Assembly: GCA_036172665.1 (NCBI GenBank)
Contig: CM069874.1
Coordinates: 26,743,946-26,807,945, forward strand
Source: Prosopocoilus inquinatus
Lineage: Eukaryota; Arthropoda; Insecta; Coleoptera; Lucanidae
Direction: 5' to 3'
DNA length: 64,000 nt
The notes beneath the pieces were generated by a model. The model was not told the origin of the DNA and searched no databases. It saw nothing but the letters and a program-made list of their open reading frames with translations. Positions 21,181 through 33,602 of the stretch are shown piece after piece (within the stretch, counting starts at the first letter, position 1; every line of letters starts with the position of its first letter). A program made the position numbers and the translations under genes.

Positions 21181-22479
21181 TTATAATTTTTACTTTATTG
21201 CAATATACATTGCGACATACTAAATAAATTTAATTTAATTTCCAAACGTCAGTCAGTCAAAAATAATATAAAAACTGGTTTACACCAAGAAATAATTTTC
21301 ATACTTACACTAATGGAATGATGTGTGCAATTATACCAACAGTTACATAGAAAAGTAAGCCACTTAGGCTGAGTTCCTCAGTGTCCGATTAAATTTGTTA
21401 ATGATAATTAAGTTTTAAACCACAGTATCCTTTCTTAATCACTGTCTGTACAACCAAAAAAAAAAGGAATAAAACTCTACTTAACGTTAAACGTAGTTTA
21501 CACCTTCACTGAACAACTCTGCCTTAATAATATAAAAAATGTTATTATTAATTTCATTATTATTTCATTATTTTGAGATTTCAATTCTACAAACTAACCG
21601 TAATTCAAAATATTACACGATTATAAAATATTAATAATAAGTCCCCTGAAACAGAAAATTAATTTTAGTATTTATTACAGCTAAATTAGTTACGGAGAAA
21701 TGTAGAAATACTAAGAATATGATGTGAGAGAAAAGTTTACTGATTGCCTGACTGTGGGCCATCCAGTGATTGGTGAATTTGCCACTGAAACGTATTAGAA
21801 AAGTAAAGGGTTTTCCAGTTAGTGCGTCAGAACCTTAATTTCAAAAACAAGATTCATATGGAATGTAAATGGCAAATCTTGATAACAAATGAGTTCAATA
21901 CATTGTGTCAAGTTAATATGGACAAAGAAGTTTTCATAAAGATCTCCATTTGAGAAGGCTTATAAAGATCAAGTCACTCAAAGATTCGAAGCCAAAGGCT
22001 CTTGAGCAGTTGAAGGTCGATCCATTTTTAGCAGTAAAAATATTGTTGTCCAATTAAGTCCATTTCTGACTCAGTGGGTTTGTAAATAAGCATAATTTTT
22101 ACAAAAATAAGCCGCCACAAACAATTCCCGACCATTCAGATCATTCAGTACAACATTACCACGCGATGTATGTGAAAGAATAGTCGCAAATTTAAATGAT
22201 ATTATTTTTAAAACAGAATGCCATCAATTGTTCTTCAAAATAAAATAAAGATTAAAGGATTATCACTTGTATGTAGTTATCATAGTGTTTCATTTGAAAG
22301 TTCTGATGCTCTAATTGGAAAACCCTATCAGCTTATCCACTTTTCGAGTGCAACTATGGGGATCTTGCTTAACTTAAAAGATACAAACTTGGTTAAATTA
22401 GAGCAAAGTTGCGCATTTTCATAGTGAATAATAATCTGAAAAGAAATTTGAAATACCTTCAATGGTTTTCAAACTTTCG
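21181..22479. other. Non-coding, nothing recognised
   Basis: AT-rich sequence without a supported gene. Open frames such as 22218-22424 show no motif. Confidence 0.45.
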
Positions 22480-23470
22480 CGAAAAAACAAAATTATGTTT
22501 TTTTTTTTCCTCTTTACAAGGATGTATCACACATGGTGGTCCAATATCACATTTTTGCTAAAAATCCAATTTTTCAATTTTTGCGAAGAAACTAATCGTA
22601 CTAGAGATTTCTAACCAAGAGACATTATGCAGACACTTTTTTTATTGAGAACTCGATTATGGCATCCCCAAATACATAATAAGAATAGATAATAATAATA
22701 ATAATAATAATAATAAATCGGTTTATTAAGCGTACAGTTAAACAACATATTAAAAAAAAAGATAAATCAAAATAATGGGTGTGGGGTCAGATGAACTAGT
22801 AACAAGTTACCGTTCCCTGATCTACCCCCCACACCAAAATAAACAGAAGAAAAGAAAAATAATAATAAGCGGGAACTGAAAACATAAAAGATGAAAAAGT
22901 AACAAAAGTAAATAAAAAAAAAACAAAAAAATAAGTTAGTACACACACAAGAGAAACATCTAAATATGCTGCAAAAAGAAATTACTTAACTCTGCCCACT
23001 GAACAGCATACGATACAGCTTAGATAATAGCGCCAAATTCAGTTGGGCTGCAAATTCTCTTGAGGAGACAGACGGATTTTAGTATTTGTAATCATGTAAA
23101 ATTTTTATCTCTTCAAACATTTCCTGCTCATATTCATTGGGCTATATTTTCGTCTACGTGCTTTAAACGAATACCCAAACCAGGTTGTTGCCGCTCTGGA
23201 TAATGCTTCAAATGTTTTGCCGCAGTCATAAGGGTATTAGATATCATATCTCTTTGTTGTCTTCACTTGAAAAAGGCATTTTCGCCATAAAACTAGCACA
23301 AACGTAAATGACAAGAGTTGACAAAGGATCAAACTGCCCAATTTTTTCACAATAAAACAACGTTTTGTTTTTCCAAAGCACTCTTCGCAAAAAATGAGAA
23401 ATTGGATTTTTGGCAAAAAACTGATATTGGACTACCATCGTTGTAAAGAGAAAAAAAAACGTAATCTCAA
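22480..23470. repeat. Inverted repeat with internal microsatellite and hairpin
   Basis: The left arm around 22500-22590 (GGTGGTCCAATATCAC..TTTTGC..AAAATCCAATTT) is mirrored at about 23365-23460 (AAATTGGATTTTTGGC..GATATTGGACTACCATCG). Between the arms are an (AAT)n run at about 22690-22716 and a hairpin GGTGTGGGG..CCCCACACC near 22778-22833. It resembles a non-autonomous DNA element with a later insertion. Ends and target duplication are not defined. Confidence 0.5.
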
Positions 23471-25612
23471 AATATTAAAATCCAAAATGGCGTCCATAAG
23501 AAAAAATTAAGTTACCAGGTGTTTCTCCGCCATTTATTTTCTTTTTTTTATAATTATTATCAGCTACATTAAACAATTATTATACTTACAGTGATATTAT
23601 TTTATTACGCAACATATTCCTATGTCGGTTTTTAAAATAATCATATCGAATAAGCAATTAATACCGCTAATTCATATAATTTAAAAGTCTAGCACACCTT
23701 AAAATAAAACTTTCGGTACAAACTTAAGATTAATTCATGACTAATGCATACTTAAAGAGTTACTGAGCACAAGAAAATAGAAACTTACCAAACTGCACTC
23801 ACATGCAGTTCAAAAAGAAAGTATACGTCTGGTTAGGAATAATAAATAACTTGTCAATTTTTTATTATTTAAATTTTTTTCTGTAGCTCAATATTCCTCA
23901 AATACAGCAAATTTGAAAGCCCCTGGTATCAACGCGATGCCTAGTATCAATACGATGGCGCTCTATCACATTTTACGATAAATATTTTGAATACAATATT
24001 TCCTGAACCATACCCTCAGCCAATAAGCTTGACCAGCGAGGAACAACTTATTAAATCATCTTAATTTTTAAAAATTACTTACTTTCTCACAGACTTCACG
24101 GTAATATGTGTCATTAAACATTAAACAGTCATGACATATTGAGAATAAAATTATTTTAAAATGCAACATAGAGATATGTTGCAGAATAAATTAAAAGCAA
24201 TTATTTAGTTAGTTAACAAGTTGAACGTTTTCTATTAACTGGAATAGGAAATTATATTTTAAGTACGCCTGTTACAAACTATCAATCAAAAGGCATAATA
24301 AGCTATCAATGAGTAGGACGAATTACTGACTATAATCATTAAATATGTATTTATTAAATGCTTGGATTGCACAAATTGTCAAAAGTTAAAGAAACGGCGC
24401 TCCGAATGTAAATATACACTTTTTGAAATTGGTGAAATTTGTGACACAATTGACACAGTGTGAACATTCAATCAGGTAGAAACATATAAAGGAGAATAGA
24501 AACTGCGAAAGCTTTTCACAAAGCGCAAAACGCATTTGACACTGACAGGATATCCCTAACGTTGATTTTTTGCACACGACAAACAAGACCGACGGACGTC
24601 GATATTAGCTGCGAATGAAACTGCAGCGTCGCGGCGCGGCGATACGAAACAAAAATACAAGGCGAGTTTCAACGTGGATTGAACTGGCAGCTTCGACGAT
24701 GTTGTTTTGCTTGTCTCGCGGTTTAACAGTTACGTCGAGAAATAATGAGCGTCGTTCATTTGCTGGGGCGTTGCGACGTTCGATTTTACCGTCATCAGGA
24801 TTTCTTAGTGACACGCCTAATAACTGAGAAACATCTGCGCGACAAACTGCGGGTGATTGCGCTCCTTCGTCCTGACAGGAACCGCGGGACAGGATCGATC
24901 CCTAGAGGTAGCTTAGCGTCGTCGTAAATCATTTATTGCCGTTAATTAAACGGATGTTCTTCAGAATCGATCGTCGGTTTCTAATTTGGTGGCACTAAAA
25001 TTTTATTTCTGTCAGGAACGGATGCTTAAACCAAATGAATCGTAAAAAGTGCAGAGCTTACATTCAAGCTACTGCAAACGGATGCAGTAATGGATTAAGA
25101 ATGAACTGGAAAGAAAATCGCTCAAAATTTCATGCTATTTCAATTTAATTCAAATCCATTTTGCCCATGGTATGCAAGTAGCCAAACAAAAATTGTAGGA
25201 AAATTTGCTTTAGACTAATGTTATGTAACATGTTTATTTTATTTACTTTTGTTGTTTCTAATATTAACATTAATAAATTAGTTTTATTATTTTGGTCATA
25301 AGTAAATAAATAAATTTCAAAATCCTAAAAAAACATTTTTTTTTTTTCTATTTTAGTATTGTACACTTACGGACAAAATATTGCACATTTCTATACCGTT
25401 TACTTATTCTTCTATTTGAGAAGTACGTAATAAGGATAGAATTGTGGTTAATCGTTGGTTTTAAGTTTAGATTCTTTCCATAAAGTTACCACTTTTATGG
25501 CACACGGTTCGTTGCTGTTGTTATTTCGTGGCATATATTTACAAAAGGTTTTTAATTACAAACGAAGCAATAAAGAACATACTAAAATAGTAAAGGAGAC
25601 TGTGGTTTAAGA
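23471..25612. other. Non-coding; CpG-rich segment at about 24590-24950
   Basis: Mostly AT-rich and featureless. From 24590 to 24950 CpG dinucleotides are dense (GCGTCGCGGCGCGGCGATACG) and frames are open on both strands, which follows from composition. In insects such islands are often promoters, untranslated first exons or conserved elements. No splice or core-promoter signal is clear enough to choose among these. Confidence 0.4.
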
Positions 25613-25651
25613 ATTAATTGAAAATTAATCTCCGCCCACAATAATAATAAT

Positions 25652-25702
25652 TTTATATCCGTATATACGTATTTCGGCAGCTAAGCTGCCATCTTCAGTA
25701 TG
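25652..25702 (-). ncRNA. Hammerhead-like ribozyme, left arm
   Basis: On the - strand: CTGAAGA, one unpaired T, GGCAGC-TTA-GCTGCC, GAA, stem III AUACGUAU-AUACGGAU with one A-G mismatch, then A as the cleavage base. Stem I is short (two pairs), so activity in isolation is less likely than for the right-arm copy. Confidence 0.55.
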
Positions 25703-25768
25703 CTACCAACTTAAAAGCACTTAAAAAGATCTAAAAACAACCTTATCATCCTAATAAAATCATAAACA

Positions 25769-25823
25769 TTTTTACTGAAGATGGCAGCTTAGCTGCCGAA
25801 ATACGTATATACGGATATAAAAT
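25769..25823 (+). ncRNA. Hammerhead-like ribozyme, right arm
   Basis: Stem I UUUUA (ending at 25774), core CUGAAGA at 25775-25781, an extra U at 25782, stem II GGCAGC-UUA-GCUGCC at 25783-25797, core GAA at 25798-25800, stem III AUACGUAUAUACGGAU at 25801-25816 with one internal mismatch and a two-base loop, cleavage base A at 25817, then UAAAA closing stem I. All required core bases are present. The extra U between the core and stem II departs from the minimal consensus but recurs in every copy of this family. Confidence 0.68.
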
Positions 25824-25854
25824 TATTGTGGGCGGTGATTAATTTTCAATTAAT

Positions 25855-25959
25855 AAAGAACGAGTAGGAAAACCATTCGATCGATCTGCGGAGTTAAAAC
25901 GTTCCTAAAAAAACAAGTTAATTCCACTAACATTGCGCAAATGTCAAACAAGACATTCG
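25855..25959. other. Short spacer
   Basis: No feature recognised between the palindromic element and the next repeat. Confidence 0.5.
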
Positions 25960-26345
25960 GCCATTATACCGGCTGTTTAAAATTGGGTGTGCACTGAAGG
26001 GATCTCCTAAACCGTAAGAGATACAAATTCGGTTAAATGGAAGAAAAGTTGCACGAATCAATGCCTAATTCATATCCATTAAGAGAATGATTTTTTTCTT
26101 ATTTCTTCTTGAGATATTAATGAAAATGTGAAAAATCGACTTTCTTTTTCTCGCTGTATCTCTTTTATTATACTTAATTTTGAAATTCTAATTTAACTTT
26201 CTACAGGCACTTTTTGATTCTGCTTCGAATAGATGTAGCAGAATTTAAGTCAAACGTTTCGTCTTTCCACGACCATCATCAGTTTCGATTTTTTAAATAC
26301 AACTTATGTCTTTTTATTATTCTATTCGATAGCATTTTTTCTCCT
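25960..26345. repeat. Single arm of the GGCTGTTTCAAATT repeat family
   Basis: The sequence from ATACCGGCTGTTTAAAATTG to about 26345 closely matches 29965-30335 in the same orientation and 31433-31812 in reverse, so it is a solitary arm of that foldback family. It contains a hammerhead-like motif on the - strand near 26250-26290. Confidence 0.65.
26248..26292 (-). ncRNA. Hammerhead-like motif in the repeat arm
   Basis: On the - strand: CTGATGA (complement of 26276-26282), TG, a short GTC..GAC hairpin closed by GTGGAAA, then GAAACG. Both conserved core blocks are exact. Stem II is only three pairs and stem III is unclear, so I call it hammerhead-like. The sister copies near 30240 and 31497 have lost parts of the core. 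Confidence 0.42.
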
Positions 26346-27885
26346 TTCTTCCTCTATTGAGCATCAAGCCAGCCGTAAAACGTACAGACGGAGGTTGAAA
26401 AGGTGACAGAATAGAAATGAAAACAATGGTAGTTACTTTAACCAAATCAAAACACGAAATAACCCATTTTCACCCCGTTTTCTTTTTCTTTCGGAAGAAA
26501 GACGGAAATCGATTTCTACTTCATTTTCAACAGCTTGTTCGAATAACGTCTAATTATATTTTCAAAATTATCAAAATTGGTTCGCTCTTTCCCTATTTGA
26601 ACAACGAAAATATAACTAAAGATAAACTATGCTTCGGAAAGATTGAACGAATGAAGCAGTACTCAAATAAGGCTTTGTTATGCGCAATAATGACTATTAT
26701 TTTAACTCAGCAATGCCGGCCTGGCATCTTTCTTGGAACACTGGATTTAAATTGAGTTAACTAAAATTCGATTACGATTACGATTAATTGTTTACAATTA
26801 CAAACTGAGGAAAATTTAAAAAACATTTAAAATTCTTTTCTTAATCTCTTAATCTCCACTAGGAGAAAAGAACGCGTTAACAGTTAGCCAAATAAGGAAC
26901 TTTGGAACTTCTGGAACTTCTTTTTCTTTAGATACTTGGCATTTTTAAGGGTTTTTTCTCACCCAATTTCCGTGCTAGTGGGGTATATCATGCGATTATA
27001 CTACAAATGCATGGAAAATTTCCATCGATTGTGTAATTAACTGCAATATTGCTTATCTTACAAGATGCTAGCTCTGTTCTCTTTGGTGTCGATGCGTAGT
27101 CAAGTTCCAACAATTTTAAGATAAGATGGTATTCCTTGCACGTGTTCTGTCAGACAGTCGCAGGGAGACAAACGTAGATTATAAGGAAAGATGTAGAAAA
27201 TCCTCCCAATGAAATATTTCCTCGGCAGTTGAAGCTTGATTTTCTTTGCGATTTGTTGGAAAGTCACGAAAAGGAATCACAATTTTGAGTCAACGTCAAC
27301 ACTTTCTTCTTTTTGATCGAAATGCAGACTTAATTTTCTCATATAGTAGTTCAGCTTAACAAAGAGCGTTAATTGTACGTCGTCCTCCATAAAATCCGTG
27401 TATAAAATATTTTCTGTGTCCTAAAGGTCAGTGTCGTGATTTTCAGATTGAAGGGATAATCTTCGCCTTTTTCGATTTCGGTGAAGTGTGGTGTCGTCAC
27501 TCTATACTTGATCTCTTGGATTCTGGAGTGAACTCAGGTTTCATCATAAGTCAGTATTGACTTTGCAAAGACTTTCCCTTCTTTTTCATATCGATTAGGA
27601 AGCCTCGGTTGGAATTTGTTTTTGTTTCTGCTCCAAAAAATTTGCCATTTTACTTCTTTATAAATGTTTGTCCAGTACCATCTACGCTTGTTTGTACTTT
27701 AGGTGTTCTTTAATTTTGGCTTATCATCTATAACAGGGCCTGAGCATAAAATACGAGAAGAGCGAGAACATAGTATCCCCCACTATTCGATAGATCAATG
27801 AAACGTCGACATCAATGAGCCAGCCTACCAGCCGATCGTGTACCAACAGAACTTATAAAACGTGTGGCTCTCGTGAAATACAAAC
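26346..27885. other. Non-coding, nothing recognised
   Basis: The 112-codon frame at 26417-26755 has no domain and AT-rich codon use, and I do not regard it as a gene. The remainder shows no feature. Confidence 0.4.
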
Positions 27886-28200
27886 ATGAACCAAAATTAT
27901 GAACTTAAGTATCTGTGTTTTATAAACAGTACAGGTAATGCAGAATGTATTATTTGCGGTAAACTGTTGAGCGTAAAACGATATAATATTGCTCGTAACT
28001 ACAACATTTTCCATAAAGAATATTATCTACATAAGTTTTGTATATCGTTGGTTGTTGAAATTGAAGCGACTGAGGGTCAAGCGGGAACCGGCACTCCCTG
28101 TGCGATGGTAGAAGGAGAATTTACCCCGACATATACCCCTCGCATGATTAGGCCTGATCTATACGAAGAACCAGAAAAAGAAAAACAGTTTCTGTATTGA
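27886..28200 (+). pseudogene. Possible BED-type zinc-finger fragment of transposon origin
   Basis: A 104-codon frame whose first half reads NAECIICGKLLSVKRYNIAR followed by NYNIFHKEYY. The CxxC pair, a basic stretch and a YN..FH tail resemble the BED-like finger found in hAT-type transposases and in proteins derived from them (usual pattern C-x2-C, then RHYNxxH). The expected RH is RN here, so one zinc ligand may be lost. The second half has no known domain. There are no intron signals or neighbours to support a host gene. It is most likely a small relic of a transposase; a chance match is possible. Confidence 0.33.
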
Positions 28201-29855
28201 GAAATGATTTAGCGTCTGGCGAGAAAATTCAGGTTAAATTTACAACCTCCTCATGAGTTAGAACGAAGCGGTAAATTCTAATATAAAATGCAGCACTAAC
28301 GTCTTCACGTTGCACCCATTTGCCTAAATATAAGCGTCTGTAGAAGATAGATCAATGGATGCTTAAGTTTCAATTACATTAAAACGTGTAGCAAGTTGAG
28401 AAAGACGTTGCTCTCCATATATCAACGACTTTGACGATAATTCCGGAGACGTGAATATGCAGAAAAGAACGAGAAAAAATCGAAAGCAATCTGAATGTAG
28501 TCGGTATCGCTTAAACTCATATAACGTATTTGCTGACGGAAGATTTTTTTTTTATTTTCTACCCGGGCGTTGTTAAATATTTGCATCCGCTTCCATTTCG
28601 AATTTACACTCGGGAGCACAAATTTAAATGTTACTTTTATAAATTGAGTTGTGCCAAAATACATTTTCGCGAAACAAAATTCTTTATTTAGTCGACACAA
28701 TTACCTGCTTAAAATCGAACCCAGAAAATGAGGAACGAAGGACCATCCAAGGCGAAAGTTCAGGGAACACTTAACAGTTATCGGAGAAACTTCTTTGTTA
28801 TGATGAACGGCGCGACGATATCTTCTGCATTTTCCGCGAGGGCCGACGGCATAAATTTTTTCGCTAAAAATAATTTCGCCCGCATTTATGAAATTCCTCC
28901 GAGCGTCGTAAAACTGTGGCGCGTTACCTATTTGGACGTTGAATTCATATGACATCGTAAGAACTTTTGTAATATCGATATGAAAAATTTATTTCATAAC
29001 TTCACGGCGAAACACATTTTCCTCGAAACGTAACATAATGTAAAAATTGTGGTAAAACTTCTATAAAACTTTAATCCTTAATGAATTCAGAAATAATTTT
29101 TTTGACCGAACTCCCAATGCATTTTAGTACTTTAAGAAAAAGTAGATTTCGAGTATTTTTCAAAATTCTATTTATGAAATACATTTTTATTTTTGTAATT
29201 TAGCTACGATTCTAAGTTCGATCGTAAGCATCGTACATTATTACCGAGCCATTTAAATGTACAGGCTGTAAATACCAATTACAATGCTTACGATCGATTA
29301 TAGCAGTAGACATACTCATAGTACTTGCAGACACTTGATAACTTTACTCATTACAGCTGCGTATTTTGTATAATAAACAGGATCATTTTATCACTAACAA
29401 AAACCACTTGATAATAACGTTCATTCAAAATTTGAGCCCTATATAGTATATTTATTAAAATTTGCAGGCAGTTTATACTTCATTATACCTGTACCCTAAA
29501 ATTGGCCGGCGTGTTAAACACTATCGACCTCAGATTACATCATCGCCCTGCGTTAATAATTCAAAACGTCGTTTGCTCTTCATGATTATGTAATGCGTAC
29601 ATCCGAATTTGTAATATCTAAGTAATCTGTCAGCGCAGTGCAATTTGTGTTTAATCCACATTTATCCTACATCAATTTAGCTCGTTTCGAAACTTCTACA
29701 TGCCTGTCTATATCCCCATTCGAAGGATATCATCCCTCTAAAATGTAAAAATGAAATTATGCGGTGCCTAATTTTATTTTAAAAGTGGAAGTTTCATTGT
29801 GAGGAAAACGGGAATATCTGTGATTTAGCATACATGAGTAACATAAACATAATAT
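28201..29855. other. Non-coding; higher G+C at 28700-28950
   Basis: Frames on both strands overlap at 28701-28955, which reflects composition. Neither translation has a known domain. No element ends are visible. Confidence 0.4.
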
Positions 29856-31843
29856 AATAGGCGTTTATGATAATTGGAGCGCTCCATGGATCACGGTAGA
29901 AAAGTAAGATAGAACGTAATGTAAGTAAGAGTGAGAGAATAGATTAACCGGTATACCGGCTGTTTCAAATTGAGTGTGCACTGAAGGTATCTCCTAAACC
30001 GTAAGAGATACAAATTCGGTTAAATGGAAGAAAAGTTGCAAGAATCAATGCCTAATTCGTAGCCATTGACCAATGATTTTTTTTCTTATTTCTTCTTGAG
30101 ATATTAATGAAAATGTAAAAAAAATTAATTTTCTTTTTCCTCTGTACCTCTTTTATTATACATAATTTTGAAATTCTGATTTAACTTTCTACGGGCACTT
30201 CTTGATTCTGCTTCGAATAGAGGTAGCAGAACTGAAGTCAAAGGTTTCGTCTTTCCACGATCATCATCATTTTTTCGATTTTTTTAAATACAATGTATAT
30301 CTTTTTATTATTCTGTTCGATAGCATCTTTTCTCCTGACTGTAATGGTACACACTTAATAGTTAATATTAACTGAAGCTTAAATAATACAGATTTTTATA
30401 TGAACATTTTATTTAATACACAATTTCAAATTTTTAGTTCATTTTCTTAGCTAGTGTAAATTATAAACTATTTAAAGTTTTTCTGTATCATTTTTTTAAT
30501 AATGCACTGCACTTACGAAAATGAACTTTTACCGACAAATATCAGGTGGTTCTAATATAACTTGCTAGACTAGTATCTCAGCTTTGGTATAGGAATGAAA
30601 AAGCCTAGTTTTTAAATTTAAATCGCACTGTTGCGTTAAAGGAAAAAGTGAATACTAATTATACTAAAAATATTTAGATATTACTGAATAATGCTTTCTA
30701 CAAAGATATTGGTAGCTAGAAACGAATATTTTTGTGATAAATTTGAAAGATACTTTCTACAGCAATGTATTTTTTAAAATTTCTTTAGCACTCAGTGGTT
30801 CTCAACACTTCACTATCTTTAAGTTTTTTAAAAATAGTTAAGTCCAAAAATGGTACTAAATTTTGTCACTCGTTTTGACGTGAATTATCAGTTGAAGTTT
30901 GGCACGTTATATCGGAACCACCCTACAAAGTTTAAACAGGATAAAGTAGGCATTGTATTTTGGACATTAAAACAGTGACTAGCATTAAAATAAATAATAA
31001 GGAGGAACAAAGAAGGCGAATATCAAGTTCTTGCAGAAATGTTTTGCGAATTCATATTCGACACGCTAGACAACACATAGTTTGAAGGACGAACGCGTGT
31101 CCTGAAACCAGTGGAGGACATTTCGAGGATTTACTTTATTTATTTGACAAATTTATGTTTTTCTTCCATAATTTTTATTGAAATTATTTATTTTGTTCTT
31201 GTAATTTAATGTTTATTTGGTTTGTGTTAATCATCTTATATAATTTAGTTAATATTTATTATTTTTCCTCTTCCGACAATTGAATGTTAGTTGTAAATAC
31301 TTAACAATTAAGAAAAGTAGTTAGGAATAAATTTACTTATTAAGAAAAACATTACGAAACTGTATCAGTTTTTGGTCATATTTTAACTTTATTTGAAAAA
31401 AGGAATTAAGTATTATACATCAACTGAAATCACCAGAAAAAAAAAATTCTGTCGAATAGAACATTAAAAAAACAAGTTGTATTTAAAAAATCGAAACTGA
31501 TGATGGTTGCGGAAAGACGAGACGTTTGACTTCAATTCTATTACTCCTATTAGAAGCAGAATCAAGAAGTGCCCTTATAAAGTTAAATCAGAATTTCAAG
31601 ATTATGTACAATAATAGAGATACAAAGAGAAAAAGAAAATCGATTTTTTTACATTTTTATTAATATCTCAAGAAGAAATAATAAAAATATCATTCGGTTA
31701 ATGAATACGAGTTAGACATGGATTAGTGCAACTTTTCTTCCATTTAACCAAATTTGTATCTCTTACGGTTTAGGAGATCCCTTCAGGGCACACCCAATTT
31801 GAAACAGCCGTTATAGAGCTCCAATTATCGTAAACGCCTAATA
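29856..31843. mobile_element. Foldback element of about 2 kb
   Basis: The outer arms GGCGTTTATGATAATTGGAGC (29860) and GCTCCAATTATCGTAAACGCC (ending 31838) are inverses. Further in, CTGTTTCAAATT..GTGTGCACTGAAGG..GGAGATACC-type arms (29965-30335) mirror 31433-31812 over about 370 bp. The left side has about 60 extra bases between outer and inner arms. The loop (30340-31430) contains a smaller MITE. The right arm carries CTGATGA followed by a damaged GAGACG at 31497-31522, a decayed hammerhead-like motif. Confidence 0.7.
30543..30925. mobile_element. MITE nested in the foldback loop
   Basis: CAGGTGGTTCTAATATAACT at the left mirrors GTTATATCGGAACCACCCTA at the right. The body of about 380 bp is non-coding. 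No target duplication is apparent, so the superfamily is open. Confidence 0.55.
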
Positions 31844-33602
31844 TTAAATTAGAAATGGTATTGCATCTGTTTGAAATAGTATCATGTTAAAAATAAAAAG
31901 TAAATGCAAGTTTGAATGTGACTGGTCTATACAGCCTGTAATCAAATAAGTTTCACATATTAAAACTGTAAGTTCTTTCTCACTTAAGAAAGTGATTTCT
32001 GCAAATATGAATTTTATTGGTGAAAAATTAAAGAAATTAAAACTCCCCCAGAGCCCGGAGACTTTTTGTTTGAAAACCTCTGACTGGCCGTGTATCAGTT
32101 TCTACAAGCGCATCATAAAACATCGTAAAACAATAAAGCGTCATCGAACTGAAGGGCACTGGATTAAAATCTTCGCTTATGTAATTCCATAGCGGAATAG
32201 AATTGTAAATATTCATCGCGTTGCCTATTAAATTAATCAATATTCTCAGTTTTCACGTAATTGTTAATAGTTTTCTGCTCACAAAACTGTAAAAATAAAT
32301 AAAAATTAGAAATTCCATTTTCTAAAATTATTTTACCATTTCATACGAATTCATGGGGTACTTTATTTGCTGGTCGTCAATAAACTGCATTGTTATTTCT
32401 TTATTGCGCAAAATGGTTAAGAATGTCTTCTCTTTCTGCATTTCGGAAAATCATTATTGAATGCAGTCATCGCTTTTATTATTTTGTGGAACCAAAACAA
32501 TAGAGCGTCATCGAACTCGAACTACGAAGAAACGTATTCGTTAGTCGAAATAATTAACAAAGCGACAATCAATCAGAGCGACTAATATTTTTTTTAAATT
32601 ACTTTCATACGCGAAATTAGCACTGTATTGTCATCATGTGTTCCATTGGTTTACAAAGACCAGGATGTCAAGATCGATTTTCTAATAAAACATTTAATTC
32701 TGATTAATGCAAGCATATATAAATTGTTCTCCTTTAATTATAATGCACACACGGGCCACGACCGAGAGGTTGTCAATTTGAACTGTCGTCTTTAATGGGT
32801 CGGTGATTCTATTTTATTGTGTTCCCACAAAGCTTTTAAAATGCGATCAAGCAATTGACCTTGAATTTTGCTGAAATTTTGTTTTATAACGTTGTTTTTG
32901 TGCACGGCCGACCAAAAGTTCTCAAACAAAAGAGTCAATACTCCTCCACTAGTTTTTTTTTTTAATTTTTGAGCTAGACTTTTGGTAGTTGCAGCATTAA
33001 TTCTCTTACATGATGAGGAAGTTGCGGTATTAATATCTGAAACTAATTGGATTACACCCTGTATATAAGTACATCTTACACAATTAAAATTCAAATATTT
33101 TCTTTTGTTTTACTATGTATCAATGTTGAAATTAAAAAATGTACATAAAATATGTAACAATTGTTTAAATAACAATCTGTTGAAACAGGTTGTAACCAAG
33201 AATTTGCTGGCTACTTAGAGACACGTCGCTTCTAAGTTCAACTGCGAAGCTGTCAAGTGTTACGTCAAAATTTCTTGTTGAATTTTAATATGTTTTTTTT
33301 ATAGATTTTTCTTCATTATTTTCTATAAATGAGTTTATGTTAATTTTTGTCAACCTAAGCTTGTATTTTAGGTATGTTTACTTTTAGCCTGGCTTTGAAA
33401 TAACATTGTGTGTTTATCTTCTCGTTTTCAAATATCTTCAGCTGGAATTTTAGAACAATATTTGTTATCAGAACAATCTGAAGTGAGTCTGAGACTTATT
33501 GTTTCTTTTAACGGTATGCAGATCAAATTATGGATGATACACGTAGTAGTTTAACTTGAAGGTTTCCGCGGCTGTCGTCAACGGTTGAATTCCTGGCTTC
33601 CG
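31844..33602. other. Non-coding, nothing recognised
   Basis: The 100-codon frame at 32792-33094 on the - strand has no domain. ATTACACCCTGTATA near 33052-33066 looks like a mariner-type terminal repeat, but I could not find its partner. Confidence 0.4.

Larger units (their letters stand above)
25613..25854. mobile_element. Palindromic hammerhead element
   Basis: Two arms of about 85 bp (25613-25700 and 25771-25854) are almost perfect inverses: ATTAATTGAAAATTAAT, then CCGCCCACAAT.., ending in the hammerhead core. They are joined by about 70 bp that match the tail of the repeat at 2377-2450. Each arm presents a hammerhead on its own strand. The head-to-head arrangement parallels the retrozyme-like copies, but with a different ribozyme sequence. 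There is no coding capacity. Confidence 0.7.

Noticed and set aside
24605..24827. Matching frames of about 70 codons on both strands
   Set aside because: They come from CpG-rich composition with few stops; no domain.
26417..26755. 112-codon + strand frame
   Set aside because: No domain, no neighbours, and composition like surrounding non-coding DNA.
32792..33094. 100-codon - strand frame ending near a TACAGGGTGTAATCC-like sequence
   Set aside because: The mariner-like end has no visible partner and the translation has no domain, so neither a gene nor an element could be supported.
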